From positions 28,398,540 to 28,462,539 of the forward strand of contig CM064632.1 in the NCBI GenBank assembly GCA_032717465.1: DNA of 64,000 nt, written 5' to 3'. Of the stretch, positions 11,020 through 22,360 are shown piece by piece. The translations under genes and the position numbers were made by a program. Within the stretch, counting starts at the first letter, position 1, and each line of letters opens with the position of its first letter. The notes beneath the pieces were generated by a model. That model saw nothing but the letters and a program-made list of their open reading frames with translations. It was not told the origin of the DNA and made no database searches. The stretch comes from Coenobita brevimanus (Eukaryota; Arthropoda; Malacostraca; Decapoda; Coenobitidae).

Positions 11020-11830
11020 AAATAACGTAATTAGTTTTTATTGATTTTTACCAAATTTAGTAAAGGTCATGAAGGTCACCAAGTGAGAACACCTTCTTTA
11101 TTTTCAAAACAATAGGTAAAAAATCAAGGCCACAGAGCTGGGTCACACGTTGTCTTGGCAAAATCAACTAAAATAGTTTTAATTCATTTTAGATCAAACT
11201 CGGGGGAAGGTTTGGGGGTAAGGCAATAATGCAGTGATTCAGTTTCGGGAACCAAAAGTCGAAGGCCACGGCTCCAGGGCAAGATCAAAGGTGAACCCAT
11301 GTAGAAATGTGTGGGGGTACTAACAAATTAGATCAAAAAAGTTATGATCCGATTTTAACCAAACTTGGTGGCAGGGGTAAAGGCCTTTCAACGAAACTGG
11401 TCACGGGTCAAGGTCACAGGGCATGGTTTGCTTAAAGATGTTGACCTATTTGAACCATATTTGGTGGAAAAGTTAAGGGTCTGGCAAGAAAGAAAGGAAT
11501 CCAAGAGGTTGGCATATTGTTACTGAAAACCAAAGGTCAAAGATCAAGATCACATCGCAGGGTCAAGTTAAACAGTTTTTATCCGATGTAGCCTACATCT
11601 TGTGCAAGTGCTTAGCTTAAAACAAGTACAAAGATATTCAGATTTCGTATGCCAATCAAAGGCCAAAGCCACAGGGAAAGGTCAAAGGTCAACGTCAATG
11701 GTCAATGCCAACTCAAATGTTTTTATCTATTTTGCACTAAAGTTGGCGGCGGGATTATACAAGAAATAGAGTTATTCCATTTTGAGAGTCAGCTATTAAA
11801 AGTCAACACTACAAGACAGTCAAATACTCG
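11020..11830. repeat. Degenerate AGGTCA-rich repeat array
   Basis: Roughly four to five loosely similar units. Each has a phrase like GATTTTAACCAAACTTGGTG, a GGTAAGG segment and a phrase like GGTCAAGGTCACAGGG. A perfect direct repeat AGGTCA-A-AGGTCA lies at 11679-11691. No reading frame is conserved. Confidence 0.6.
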
Positions 11831-11982
11831 GCCCCTAGTTCAATTGGTGGGCGCGGGTCTTGCACTCCCTGAGTATTACATGTTTTATATATATTTTTCA
11901 GTCATACACATATTATAAACTAATCAAGAAAGGAAACGTTTGGAGGAGGAGGAGGAGTGGAGAGAGAGAGAGAGAGAGAGAG

Positions 11983-14900
11983 TTTTTTTATGCGAGGAAG
12001 AAGGAACCAAAGGCCATGAGCCTGCAGTAACAGTTCCCTCCAAGAGAAAAACAAAATACAATAGAGACCCAAATTCAAGATCCGATCATTTTGAGATGCC
12101 TGGACACACTGCATTTGAAAGACTGGAGATCATAGGCAACAGGAAATACAGACAGAGGGAGACAGTTCCAGAGCTGACCTGTTGCATAAATGCAAGACTT
12201 GGAGTAACGGTTTTTAACTCTTGCATTAGAGAGTTGGACAGAAAAGGGATGAGAGTTTGCTGCCAGACGGGTGCTACGCGCCCGTCGTAGAGGTGGAGGA
12301 ATGCAAGCACACAGTTCAGAGGAGCAGTGACCATTAAAGTAGCGACAGAAAAGAGATAAAGATGCAACAGTGCGGCGAAGAGACAGCGGTTGAAGGGAGT
12401 CAGTAAGAGGAGGAGAGTTAATGAGACGAAAAGCCTTTGACTCCACCCTATTGAGAAGAGCTGTATGTGGGGAGCCTCCCCACACATGAGAGTTGTACTC
12501 CACACAGGGGCGGATAAAACCCCTGTATAGAGTCAACAATTGTGCAGGGGTAAAGAAAGAGGGGAGTCGGCTTAGCACACCCAATCTCTTGGAAGCAGAT
12601 TTTACAAGAGATGTAATATGGTCTTTCCAAGATAAGTCCCGAGTAAATGAAACCCCAAGCATGTTCAAGGATGATGCAGGATTAAGCTGAATATTATTAA
12701 ACATTAGTGGGTATACCTGTGGAAGATTTTGTCGGGTTGATAGGTGTAAGAACTGAGTCTTAGATGCATTAAAAACAACCATATTATTTTTACCCCAGTC
12801 AGAGATATGAGCCAAGTCAGACATTAGGTGTGCCATAGCCTCATCCCTTGTTTGTTGAAGTAACTGTTGAGATGGGCGTTACGAGAACCGAATGGAAAGG
12901 TGAAGGGTGGAGTCATCAGCATATGAGTGGATAGGGTTAGATGTACAGCTTAGAAGATCATTGATAAATAAAAGGAAGAGAGTAGGTGATAGGACAGAGC
13001 CCTGAGGAACACCACTGTTGATAGATCTAGGAGAAGAACGATGGCCGTCTACAACAGCGGCTATAGAACGACCAGAAAGGAAGTTAGCGATGAAGGCACA
13101 GATAGAAGGATAGAAACCGTAGGAGGGCAGTTTGGAAATTAAAGATTTATGCCAGACTCGATCGAAAGCCTTTGAGATGTCAAGTGCAATGGCAAAGCTT
13201 TTGCCAAAGTCCCGAAAGGAGGATGACCAGGAGTCTGAAAGGTAGGTGAGAAGATAGCCAGTGGAGCATCCCTGACGGAACCCGTACTGACGATCGGAAA
13301 GAAGGTTGTGATAGGAAAGATGCCTTAATATTTTTCTATTGAGAACTGACTCGAAAACTTTTGAAATACAGGACGTTAAAGCAATTGGACGATAGTTGGA
13401 GGGTTGGGAGTGGTCACCCTTCTTTGGGACTGGCTGAATGAGAGCAAACTTCCAGCAAGAAGGAAAGGTACAAGTTGACAGACAAAGGCGAAAGAGTTTG
13501 CCTAGGCAGGGTGTAAGCACAGAAGCACAGTTCTTGAGAACAACAGGAGGGACCCCAGGCCCATATGCCTTGTTAGTACTGAGGCCAGCAATGGCAGAAA
13601 ATACATCAACTGAAGAAATTTTAATGTCAGCCATGAGGAAGTCAGAGGGGGGAAGAGATGGAGGAACAGCACCGGAATTGTCTAAGGTGGAATTGGAGGA
13701 GAAAGTCTGTGCGAAGAGATCTGCTTTATCAGTAGAAGAAATAGCTACAGAACCATCAGGGTAGAAAAGAGGAGGGAAGGATGATGAGGTAAAGTTGTTA
13801 GAAAGATTTTTGGCAAGGTGCCAGAAGGAGCGGGAAGAATTCGAGTTGGAGAGTTGAGGGCATTTAGTATGGATGAAATTATTTTTAGTAGAGCGAAGAA
13901 CAGACTTAGCACGATTCCGGGCAGAAACGTAAAGATGATGTGATTCAGGGGTGGGTTGGCTCCGGTAACTTTTGTAGGCCCTCTCCTTGTTGCGGACAGC
14001 ATTAGAACAAGCGTGATTAAACCAAGGCTTTCTTGCGTTAGTCAAAGGATATGAGAAAGGAATGTATGTTTCCATGCCAGAGAGAATAACCTCCGTAATG
14101 CGCAAGGCACATTCAGATGGCTCACGGCCATGGAAGCAATAATCATTCCAGGGAAAATCAAAGAAGTACTGCCTGAGGGCCTCCCAGTCCGTGGCTCCAA
14201 AATGCCACAGACAACGTTTCCCTGGAGGGTCCACAGGCCGTACCGGAGTGATAGGACAGGTTAAGGTAATAAGGTTGTGATCGGAGGAGCCCAACGGAGA
14301 GAAAAGATTAACAGAGTAAGCAGAAGGATTAGTTGTGAGGAAGAGGTCAAGTATGTTGGGGCTCTCTCCAAGGTGGTCAGGGATACGGGTAGGGTGCTGT
14401 ACAAGCTGCTCTAGGTCATTAAGGATAGTAAAGATGTAGGCTTGTTCACCAGGTGGATCCGTGAAAGGAGAGGAGAGCCAAAGGTGGTGGTGAACATTGA
14501 AATCTCCAAGAATGGAGATTTCAGAGAAAGGAGAAATGGATAGAATGTGTTCCATCGTAGAAGCAAGATAGTCGAAGAATTTTTGATAGTAGAATTAGGG
14601 GATAAGTAAACAGCACAGATATATTTAGTCAGAGAATGACAGGAAAGTCAAAGCCAGAGTGTAAAGAATTCAGAAGAATCGAGTTCAGGAACACGAGAGC
14701 AAGATAAGTCGTCGCGTATATATACACAACAGCCACCTTTGGCTTTGAAATGAGTATAGAGAAAGTAGGAGGATACAGAAAAGGGTTTGCTGTCAGTTGC
14801 CTCAGACAGCTGAGTCTCCGTTAGAAAAAGAAGGTGAGGTTTAGAGGAGGAGAGGTGGTGCTCAACAGAGCGAAAGTTAGAGGAAAGGCCGCGAATGTTG

Positions 14901-15290
14901 CAGAAATGAAGAAGAAGAGAGTCAGACAGTGGTTCCAGGCACCTCGAGTCGTCACCGGGAGAGGGGCGGATGGTGGGGGCATTTATGGTCCCCCCCTCTG
15001 GGGACTCCGAGGCTTGGTGAAGAGACGCCATTTTAAATGAATTTTGAATAGGAAGTGTAGTGTGTACTGTGCATGTAGTTTGGTGTAGATAGTTAGAGAA
15101 ATTTGTACTGGAGAGCATGCTGGCCTACTCTCTGTGTAACTGAGACACTGAAAAAGTTCAGCAAAGGGGGATGGTCAGGAACTAGTCCCGAGGGCTGATG
15201 AAAAGGGAGCTCCAGCACTCCCTGTCATCAGCTTTTCATCCACCTCGGGAGTACTGCCCTGCTCGACTGGTGCTACAGTCTACTCCATAG
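11983..15290 (-). mobile_element. Nearly full-length non-LTR retrotransposon (LINE)
   Basis: Minus-strand element with a 5' leader (about 15119-15290), an endonuclease/reverse transcriptase reading frame (15118-12075), a short 3' UTR and a short A-run (seven T on the plus strand, ending at 11989). It abuts (GA)n. The 5' boundary is approximate: sequence at 15299-15345 (TACACAGACCACACAGACC) recurs at 21908-21955, which may be another copy of the leader. Few lesions mean a relatively young insertion. The clade is not certain; EN-RT architecture with YADD fits the CR1/Jockey group. Confidence 0.88.
12075..15118 (-). pseudogene. LINE endonuclease-reverse transcriptase ORF with few lesions
   Basis: The product would nick target DNA and copy element RNA at the nick. 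Three segments are visible. First, 15118-14648 is the endonuclease N-terminus, with HFCNIRGLSSN (Asn motif) and LTETQL (Glu motif). Second, 14555-12879 (558 aa) is the endonuclease C-terminus, with LGDFNVHH and SSDHNLI, then reverse transcriptase with [36 protein letters not shown] and YADD at residues 545-548. Third, 12836-12075 (253 aa) is the RT thumb and C-terminal region, with SWKDHITSLVKSASKRLG and GFIRPCVEYNSHVWGG. The last two segments share one frame, split by a single TAA at 12879-12881. A TGA near 14648 and a one-base frameshift near 14590 separate the first. No upstream ORF1 is seen. Catalytic residues are intact. Confidence 0.92.
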
Positions 15291-15858
15291 AGTTATATAG
15301 ATACACAGACCACACAGACCTTACAGTCCCTACGAGGTGGTCCCGCCTTAATACTAATATGCCTTAATACCAATACAGTGCATAGGAGCAGGAGAAAAGG
15401 ATAGCACAGCAGAGAGAGAGAGAGAGAGGGAGAGAGGGGGAAGAAAACCGGGTCATAACGCCAGGAGCTAAAGTGGTGAGTAGGAGCGACTGATACAAGA
15501 GAAAAATAGTCAAACAAATTTGAAGAGAAATAATAAGGAAAGAAGAAAAGGAGAGGGGGAGAAAAATGATGATAGTAATAGTAAACGATGACAGTCAATT
15601 CTTCTCTCTCTCTCTTTTTACTGTATGTCTCTGTCTATCTACCTCCCTACCTATCTACCCGCATATAAGTATTCTAATCATTATATAAATTCAGCCTGGT
15701 GACTTGCTGAGGTCGCCCATCACAGTAGGCGACGTCAGGCGCTAAATAGATAAGCAGATTTTCTTTCTTTCTTTTTCTCTCTTTTTTCCTATATTTATTT
15801 TGGCTATGAATACTGAAACAAATGTCGGAGATTAGTGGCGTGGAAGAAAAGATAAGGT

Positions 15859-15892
<34 letters not shown>

Positions 15893-15954
15893 GGGAGCTT
15901 ATCACTTTAACTCCAGACATTATTAGAATAAAGTTAACCCTATTATTTACGAGA
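15291..15954. other. Non-coding flank, short microsatellites
   Basis: (GA)n near 15408-15438 and 15859-15889, a CT-rich stretch near 15601 and 15760-15790. No gene seen. Confidence 0.6.
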
Positions 15955-16803
15955 AAAAAGATTGCCACAGTTGCAATCATGAGGAAAATATTTATCACCA
16001 AAATATTCACTACGAAAAGAGTCTCTTATAAAAATATTTAACATGGGAAATTTCTATCCCCATACTACTGACGAGAAAAAATATCTATGACATTAATATT
16101 ACCTAAGACTTTCATCATAACCGTTAAGAATATACCATATAAATATTCACAAGGGAAAGAGCGTGTCCCTGAATTTTTTAACGCAAGTCCAAAAAAACAC
16201 CCAACATTATATTTAAGAAAGATTTTTTTACCACCATGACATTACGGAGGGAAAATATCTATTGCCATAATGCTCACGATGAGAGATGGCTGGAACCAAA
16301 ATAATCACCGAGAATCACCGTAACATTCACCGAGGAAAATAACCACAATGATAATATTCGTCACGGAAAATATCATCAAAATATTCACCATAGAAAACAT
16401 GTCATTATAATATTCACCATGGAAACTATCTACCATCACAATATTCACTATGGAAAATATCTATCATCATAATCACTACGGAAATTATTTATCATCAAGA
16501 TATTCACCATGGAAAATATCTATCATCATAATATTCACTACGGGAAATATCTATCATCATAATATTCACTAATGAAAATATCTATCATAATATTCTCCAA
16601 GGAAAATATCTATCATCATAATATTCACCATGAAAAATATCTAGCATCATTATATTCACCACGGAAAATCTCAATCACAATAATATTCACCAAGGAAAAA
16701 TAGCCATCACTATATTAAAGACAAAGGAAAACATCTATAACACAATATTCATCATGGAAAATATCAATCAAAAAATATTCACCACGGATAATATCTATCT
16801 ATT

Positions 16804-17152
16804 GCCAGACGCCATAATCCCGTAAGGGGTGGCCACTGACTTTGAGTTATTTGTTTTACGGGGAGAGCACTAACCCTCCACCAACCCATTTGTTGACACG
16901 TGGGCAGCACGTATGGTTTGGTTATATGGTTACCACCCAGCGTTGTAAATGGTTTCTTGGCTTACAGGAAACCATTTGGCTTGTCACTCAATGTAAAGCC
17001 ACTTGTAAAGGAAAGAAAAGCAATAAGAAGTGACAGGAAAGATGGGAGAAATAGGAAGAAAGGAGGGCAGGCACAGAAAAAAAAAATGATAAAGGCTAAG
17101 GACGAAGTAGGCAGCACTACATCAAGTGAGTGGATGATGGTTGCCACCATAA
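16804..17152 (-). mobile_element. Modular SINE-like element, copy with RTE LINE tail
   Basis: On the minus strand it starts with ATCCACTCACTTGATGTAGT, passes a 13-bp hairpin (16947-16977), then GGTGGTAACCATATAACC. It ends with the tail GGCCACCCCTTACGGGATTA plus TGGCGTCTGGC at 16840-16804, the same 3' end as the RTE-like LINEs at 28207, 29374, 54495 and 55901. After the tail comes TAGATAGATA. No protein is encoded. Confidence 0.8.
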
Positions 17153-17235
17153 TATTCATCAATTATAACGTCTATCAAAATAATATTCACCATGAAAAAT
17201 AACCATCACCATAATACTGACAAAGGAAAATATCC

Positions 17236-17745
17236 ATCCATCATCCAATCCTACGCTGCCCCATAAGGAGCGTAGAAGCCCGGGGCTAGGCAGTTGGTCC
17301 TGACATTTAAGATGAGAGTGACCAGCCTCACTCATCCCTGAGTGGCATTACATGAGCAATAAACCCCAATCACCCCTTGGATATAAACCTTCACCGGTTC
17401 AATCTGACTGGAGCACAATAATTACCCACTAAACCACCAGGCTCCAAAATTTGGTTATATGGTTACCACCCAGCGTAGTAAATGGTTTCCTGGTGTACAG
17501 GAAACCATTTGGCTTGTCACTCAGTGTAGAGTCACCCACATGCAGAAGGGAGAGGAAAGAATGAAGGAATGAAAGACAGAAGAGGGAGTGTAAAGTCACC
17601 CGTACGCAGAAGGAAGAGAAAAGAATGAAGGAAAAAAAGACAGAAGAAGATGGAAGGAAACAAGGATGGAGGAGAGGACAGGGCAGACACCCGAGAGCAG
17701 CACTACATTGAGTGAGTGGATGGTGGGCGCCCCCACCTACCTACC
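17236..17745 (-). mobile_element. Modular SINE-like element, copy with GGAT tail
   Basis: The head matches the 16804-17152 copy, including the hairpin at 17480-17510. After GGTGGTAACCATATAACC the 3' half differs: it has a tRNA A-box-like CTGGTGGTTTAGTGGGTAA, a GGGATGAGTGAGGCTGGTCA segment and a (GGAT)n tail. It matches the plus-strand copy at 47855-48342 end to end. Confidence 0.82.
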
Positions 17746-18080
17746 AAGAAAATATCAATTATAATATTATTCACCAACGAAACATCTATCACAAAATATT
17801 CACCCAGGCAAATACCTATCACAAAATATTCACCAGGGAAAATATGCATCGCAACAATGCCCAGGAAGCAAATATTTTATTCCATTATTATTCACCTAGG
17901 AAAATATCGCAATAATATTTACCTACTAAAATATTTATCACAATAATTCTTACCTAGGAAAATATCTATCGATAATATTCACCAAGAAAAACACATCTAT
18001 CACCCCTGTTAGAAGGGAGGAAAAAGTTAACACCAGAATGCCACAAAGGAAGAAACCTATCAACAACTTACTAAGAAAAT

Positions 18081-18612
18081 CTCCCGTTAAGATAATAATG
18101 AAAACCAGAATTCTTGTGGCAATATTCATAAAGGATATTAGGCAAATTCTAAGATAATCAGGTCTAAATAGCTGTTTTTTGTATCAGAAGTAATTATGCT
18201 TTGTTGTATCTATTAATATACATTCTAGCTTAGTTGTGAAGTGTGTAAATATTCACTTTAACTTGGCCCAGATTTTCGTCCTTTTGCAGTTTACTTCCCA
18301 TAGCTCAATGACAGAATATGACAACGCTATGGATATTCATCCTTTCCATTGAGCTTCTGCGTGACTAGCACCATATTCTAGTGTTATGTGTCACTACAGC
18401 TCTGCAATCAGTTTTAGACTAGATTAAAGCGAAGAGAGTATACTCGCAGTTGTATGTGGGAAAATAAAACAAAGAAACAAACAAAAAACACTATCAATCA
18501 TAGACAGCTACGGGAAAAAAAAAATGCTTATGACTACGGCTCTTGGTCTTCCTCTTCTTCTTATCATCATCACCATCATCATCTTCATCATCGTAATCTT
18601 CATTATCATCAC

Positions 18613-18645
<33 letters not shown>

Positions 18646-19109
18646 TATCCCATTCCTCTTCTCTTCTTCTAATGAATTACGTACCGACGTGGACAGTAAC
18701 AACGATCCACATCTTTTGGTAGAAAATTTTTGACATTTTTGCACATTATTCCGACAAACTTACTGGGCTCCAAAGATGACATTACTGAGTCAAAATTCAT
18801 CGTACAGGAGTGAAGCAATGTTTATGTTCACAACAGTACATTTTAGTCCATATTCTAGGTCGTACAGTGCATCTCGTACGAGCTTTCCCTTAACGATTTA
18901 TTTTGCATATTACATCTTTACCTTTTTTTTTAAGTATATCCCTTTCATATCGGTATAGTTTGCAGATTAGTGTATGCTAAGGAGTAATGTTGAGGATAAA
19001 TGGCTTACATTCAGGTGTTAGGAACCTTCAAAGCCATCTAGACACCCAGTGAGAAGCAAAGCAATACACACCAGGGACGAGAAAGAGAAGAATTAGTACA
19101 TGCAGTGAT
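18081..19109. other. Non-coding, (CAT)n microsatellite inside
   Basis: (CAT)n with interruptions at about 18566-18645. The phrase ACTTTAACTTGGCCCAGATT near 18260 recurs near 30781 and, diverged, near 59460; it is a dispersed repeat. No gene seen. Confidence 0.6.
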
Positions 19110-19605
19110 GTCACCTCCTTCTCTCCAATTCCCTTCCCACGCCCCTTCCCTCCCTCATCCCTCATCCTTCCTCCCTCTATCTCTCCCTTCCCTTCCTTCC
19201 TTCCTCCATCTATCTCTCCCTTCCCTTCCTCTCTTCCTCCTTCTCTTCCTCCCATGTTCCCCAATCCCTCATCTCCGTCTCCTTCCTTCCTCTTTCTCTT
19301 CCTACCTCTCCTACTCTCGTGTTTTGCCTTTCATTCACACGCCACCCTTATTCCCTCCCTCCTTCACATTCCTTCCTTCCTCCCTCCCTCCCTCTCATGT
19401 TCCCTCCTTCTCTCGCCTGCTTCTCATTTCTCTCTCCTTCCCTTCTTCACTTTCCTCCTTCCACCCCCCCTCCCTGCTTCCTCCCTTCCTTCCAGTTTTT
19501 TCCTCCCTCTATCATTCTCTCGTTGTCACTCTTCCCTCCCTGCCCCTCCTCCCCGATTCACCGCTCTTCCAATCCCTCTCCTTCCTCCTCCTCCTCCTCC
19601 TCCTC

Positions 19606-19645
<40 letters not shown>
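19110..19645. repeat. Pyrimidine-rich tract ending in (CCT)n and (CT)n
   Basis: Over 500 bp of almost pure C/T on the plus strand, with CCTTCCTCC-type motifs, then (CCT)n 19582-19610 and (CT)n 19610-19645. The Ser/Pro/Leu ORFs are compositional. Confidence 0.9.
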
Positions 19646-19648
<3 letters not shown>

Positions 19649-19889
19649 TGTCCATTGTCGACATACAAACAGGAAAATTTTCATCCTCTTTATCATTCTC
19701 CAAAGCCTCCCTCAAAATAAGTAAAAAACGTGGAGGAGGAGCAGGAGGGAGGGGAGGAGGAGGAGGAAAGAGACAGAGCGACAGGAAAAGACAGACACAG
19801 ACGAATGAATGTGTGGAGACTTATAGCCAGGGAGGAATAATACAGTGGAAGAAAAGTGGAAGATATTTATCAGTAGACAGGAAAGGCGG

Positions 19890-21830
19890 TGTTTAATAGG
19901 GGACCGTGGTGGAGTGGGAGGTTTGTGATGGAGTGTGATGGAGCGAGAGGTGGAGTGGAATGTTGTGTGGGAGGTGGAGTGGTGGGGCGGTAGGTGGAAT
20001 ATGAGGTGGAGTGGAATAAGGAGAGGGAGGTGGAGTGGCGGAGTGGTAGGTGGAATATGAGGTGGAGTCGAATAAGGAGTGGGAGGAGGAGTGGTAGGTG
20101 GAATATGAGGTGGGGTGGAATAAGGAGTGGGAGGTGGAGTGGTGGAGTGATAGGTGGAATATGAGGTGGAGTGGTGAAGTGCGAGGTGCAATGGTGGAGT
20201 GGCAGGTAGAACAGTGGAGTGGGGAGTGAAGTGGTGGAGTAGAGTGCAGTGGTGGAGTAGGATGGAGTGGTGGAGGATGGTGGAATGGTGGAGTAGGGTG
20301 GAGTGGATGGAGGACTGTGGAATGGTGAAGTAGGGTGGAGTGGTGGAGTAGGATGGAGTGATGGAGTAAGGTAGAGTGGTGGAGTAGGGTGGAGTGGTGG
20401 AGTAAGGTGGAGTGGTGGAGTAAGGTAGAGTGGTGGAGTAGGGTGGAGTGGTGAAGTAGGGTGGAGTGGTGGAGGAGGGTGGAGTGGTGGAGGAGGGTGG
20501 AGTGATGGCGTAGGGTGTAGTGATGGCGTAGGGTGGAGTGATGGAGTAGGGTGGAGTGGTGGAGTAGAGTGGAGTGGTGGAGCTGGGTGGAGTGGTGGAA
20601 GAGGGTGGAGTGGTGGAAAAGGGTGGAGTGGTGGAGGACGGTGGAGTGGTGGAAGAGGGTGGAGTGGTGGAGGAGGGTGGAGTGGTGGAGAAGGGTGGAG
20701 TGGTGGAGGAGGGTGGAGTGGTGGAGTAGATTGGAGTGTTGGAGTAGGGTGGAGTGCAGCGTGAGTGGTGGAGTGGGAGGTGGAGTGGTGGAGTGGGAGG
20801 TGGAATGGTGGAGTAGGAGGTGGAGTGGTGGAGAGGGAGGTAGAGTAGTGGAGTGGGAGGTGAAGTGGTGGAGTGGGAGGTGGAGTGGGAGGTGAAGTGG
20901 TGGAGTGGGAGGTGGAGTGGGAGGTGAAGTGGAGGAGTGGGAGGTGGAGTGGGAGGTGGAGTGTGGAGTAGGAGGTGGAGTGGGATGTGGAGTGGGATGT
21001 GGAGTGGTGGAGTGGGAGGTGGAATGGTGGAGTGGTAGGTGGAGTGGTGGAGAGGGAGGTAGAGTAGTGGAGTGGGAGATGGAGTGGTGAAGTGGAAGGT
21101 GAGTGGTGGAGTGGGAGGTGAAGCAATGGAGTAGCAGGTGAAGTTGTGGAGTGGGAGGTGAAGTGGTGGAGTGGGAGGTGGAGTGGTGGAGTGGGAGGTG
21201 GAGTGGTGGAGAGGGAGGTGGAGTGGTAGATGGACTGGTGGAGTGGAAGGTGAGTGGTGGCGAGGGAGGTGGAAAATGGAGTTGCGTAGTGGGAGGTGGG
21301 ATGGAATGTAAGTGGTAGGTGGAGTGGTAGGTGTAATGGTGGAGGGACGGGTTTAGTGGTGATGACAGGTAGACTGGTGGAGCGGGAGGTGGACTAGTGG
21401 AGTGGGAGATGAACCGGTGGAGTGGAGGGTGGAGTGGTAAAGTCGAATGAGATGTGCGGAGTGGGAGATGGAGTGACGGAGTGGGAGGTGAGATGGTGGA
21501 ATGGGAGGTGGAGTGGTGGAGTGGGAGGTGGAGTGGTGGAGTGGGAGGTGGAGTGGTGGAGTGGGAGGTGGAGTGGTGGAATGGGAGGTGGAGTGGTGGA
21601 ATGGGAGGTGGAGTGGTGGAATGGGAGGTGGAGTGGTGGAGTGGTGGAGTGGGAGGTGGAGTGGTGGAGTGGGAGGTGGAGTGGTGGAATGGGAGGTGGA
21701 GTGGTGGAATGGGAGGTGGAGTGGTGGAATGGGAGGTGGGATGGTGGAATGGGAGGTGGAGTGGTGGAATGGGAGGTGGAGTGGTGGAATGGGAGGTGGA
21801 GTGGTGGAATGGGAGGGGGAGATGTATGAA
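19890..21830. repeat. GGAGTGGTGGA minisatellite, 20-bp and 18-bp forms
   Basis: About 1.9 kb. In 21480-21830 the unit is an almost perfect 20-mer, GTGGGAGGTGGAGTGGTGGA. In 20220-20760 it is an 18-mer, TGGTGGAGTAGGGTGGAG. The left part is more diverged. Purine/G strand bias is extreme. The long plus (Glu/Trp/Gly) and minus (His/Pro/Ser) ORFs are shadows of the repeat. Confidence 0.93.
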
Positions 21831-22360
21831 ACAGAATTAATTAATGGGAAGTGGCTCTGTGTATAAAACAGTGTATTTGTGAATCTACTAAAAGAAAGCC
21901 TTGTTACACAGATACACAGACCACACAGACTTTACGGTCCCTTCTAAATGGTCTGACCTCAACCACGTCAGCCCGAGGACCTCAACAGGTGTTCATGCTT
22001 GCTTCTGCCAGACGAATATTTTCAACTTAAGAGTACAATAGGAGTGATGGAGTTAATGAAGTCTTTATCTAACCCTCCATTTCAGAAAAAAATAAATCCA
22101 AGTTTAAGTAAATGGTGTGATGGAAGCAGGAATAATAAAAAAAAAAAAAGTCAGGAAAGTACATGAGTTAACAGGATGACTTAAAATGACAGCAGCATCA
22201 TACTATCACCACAACCCTCTCACAGGTTACATTTAATATTATGTTCCACCTAACGCCACACGATTTTAATGAACTAATAGTGGGTCACAGGAGCCGGAAA
22301 GAATTAAGATTAGTAAACGTTTGAGCAAAGGATGGCAAAATGGTCGCAGTGTGCATGAAA
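21831..22360. other. Non-coding with LINE-leader-like fragment
   Basis: The segment 21908-21955 (TACACAGACCACACAGACTT) matches the region just upstream of the LINE at 15299-15345. An A-run lies at about 22136-22149. No gene seen. Confidence 0.5.

Larger units (their letters stand above)
15955..18080. repeat. About 30-bp minisatellite, interrupted by two insertions
   Basis: Imperfect units of about 30 bp with AATATTCACCATGGAAAATA followed by TCTATCATCAT. The array runs at 15955-16800, 17150-17235 and 17745-18080. The gaps between hold two minus-strand copies of a modular SINE-like element. The units contain ATCTATC, which matches the tetranucleotide tails of the elements that landed here. Confidence 0.8.

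Noticed and set aside
13438..13764. Plus-strand 108-codon ORF, and others opposite the LINE
   Set aside because: Antisense of the LINE coding region.
19870..21126. Minus ORF of 418 codons rich in His, Pro and Ser
   Set aside because: Simple translation of the GGAGTGGTGGA array.
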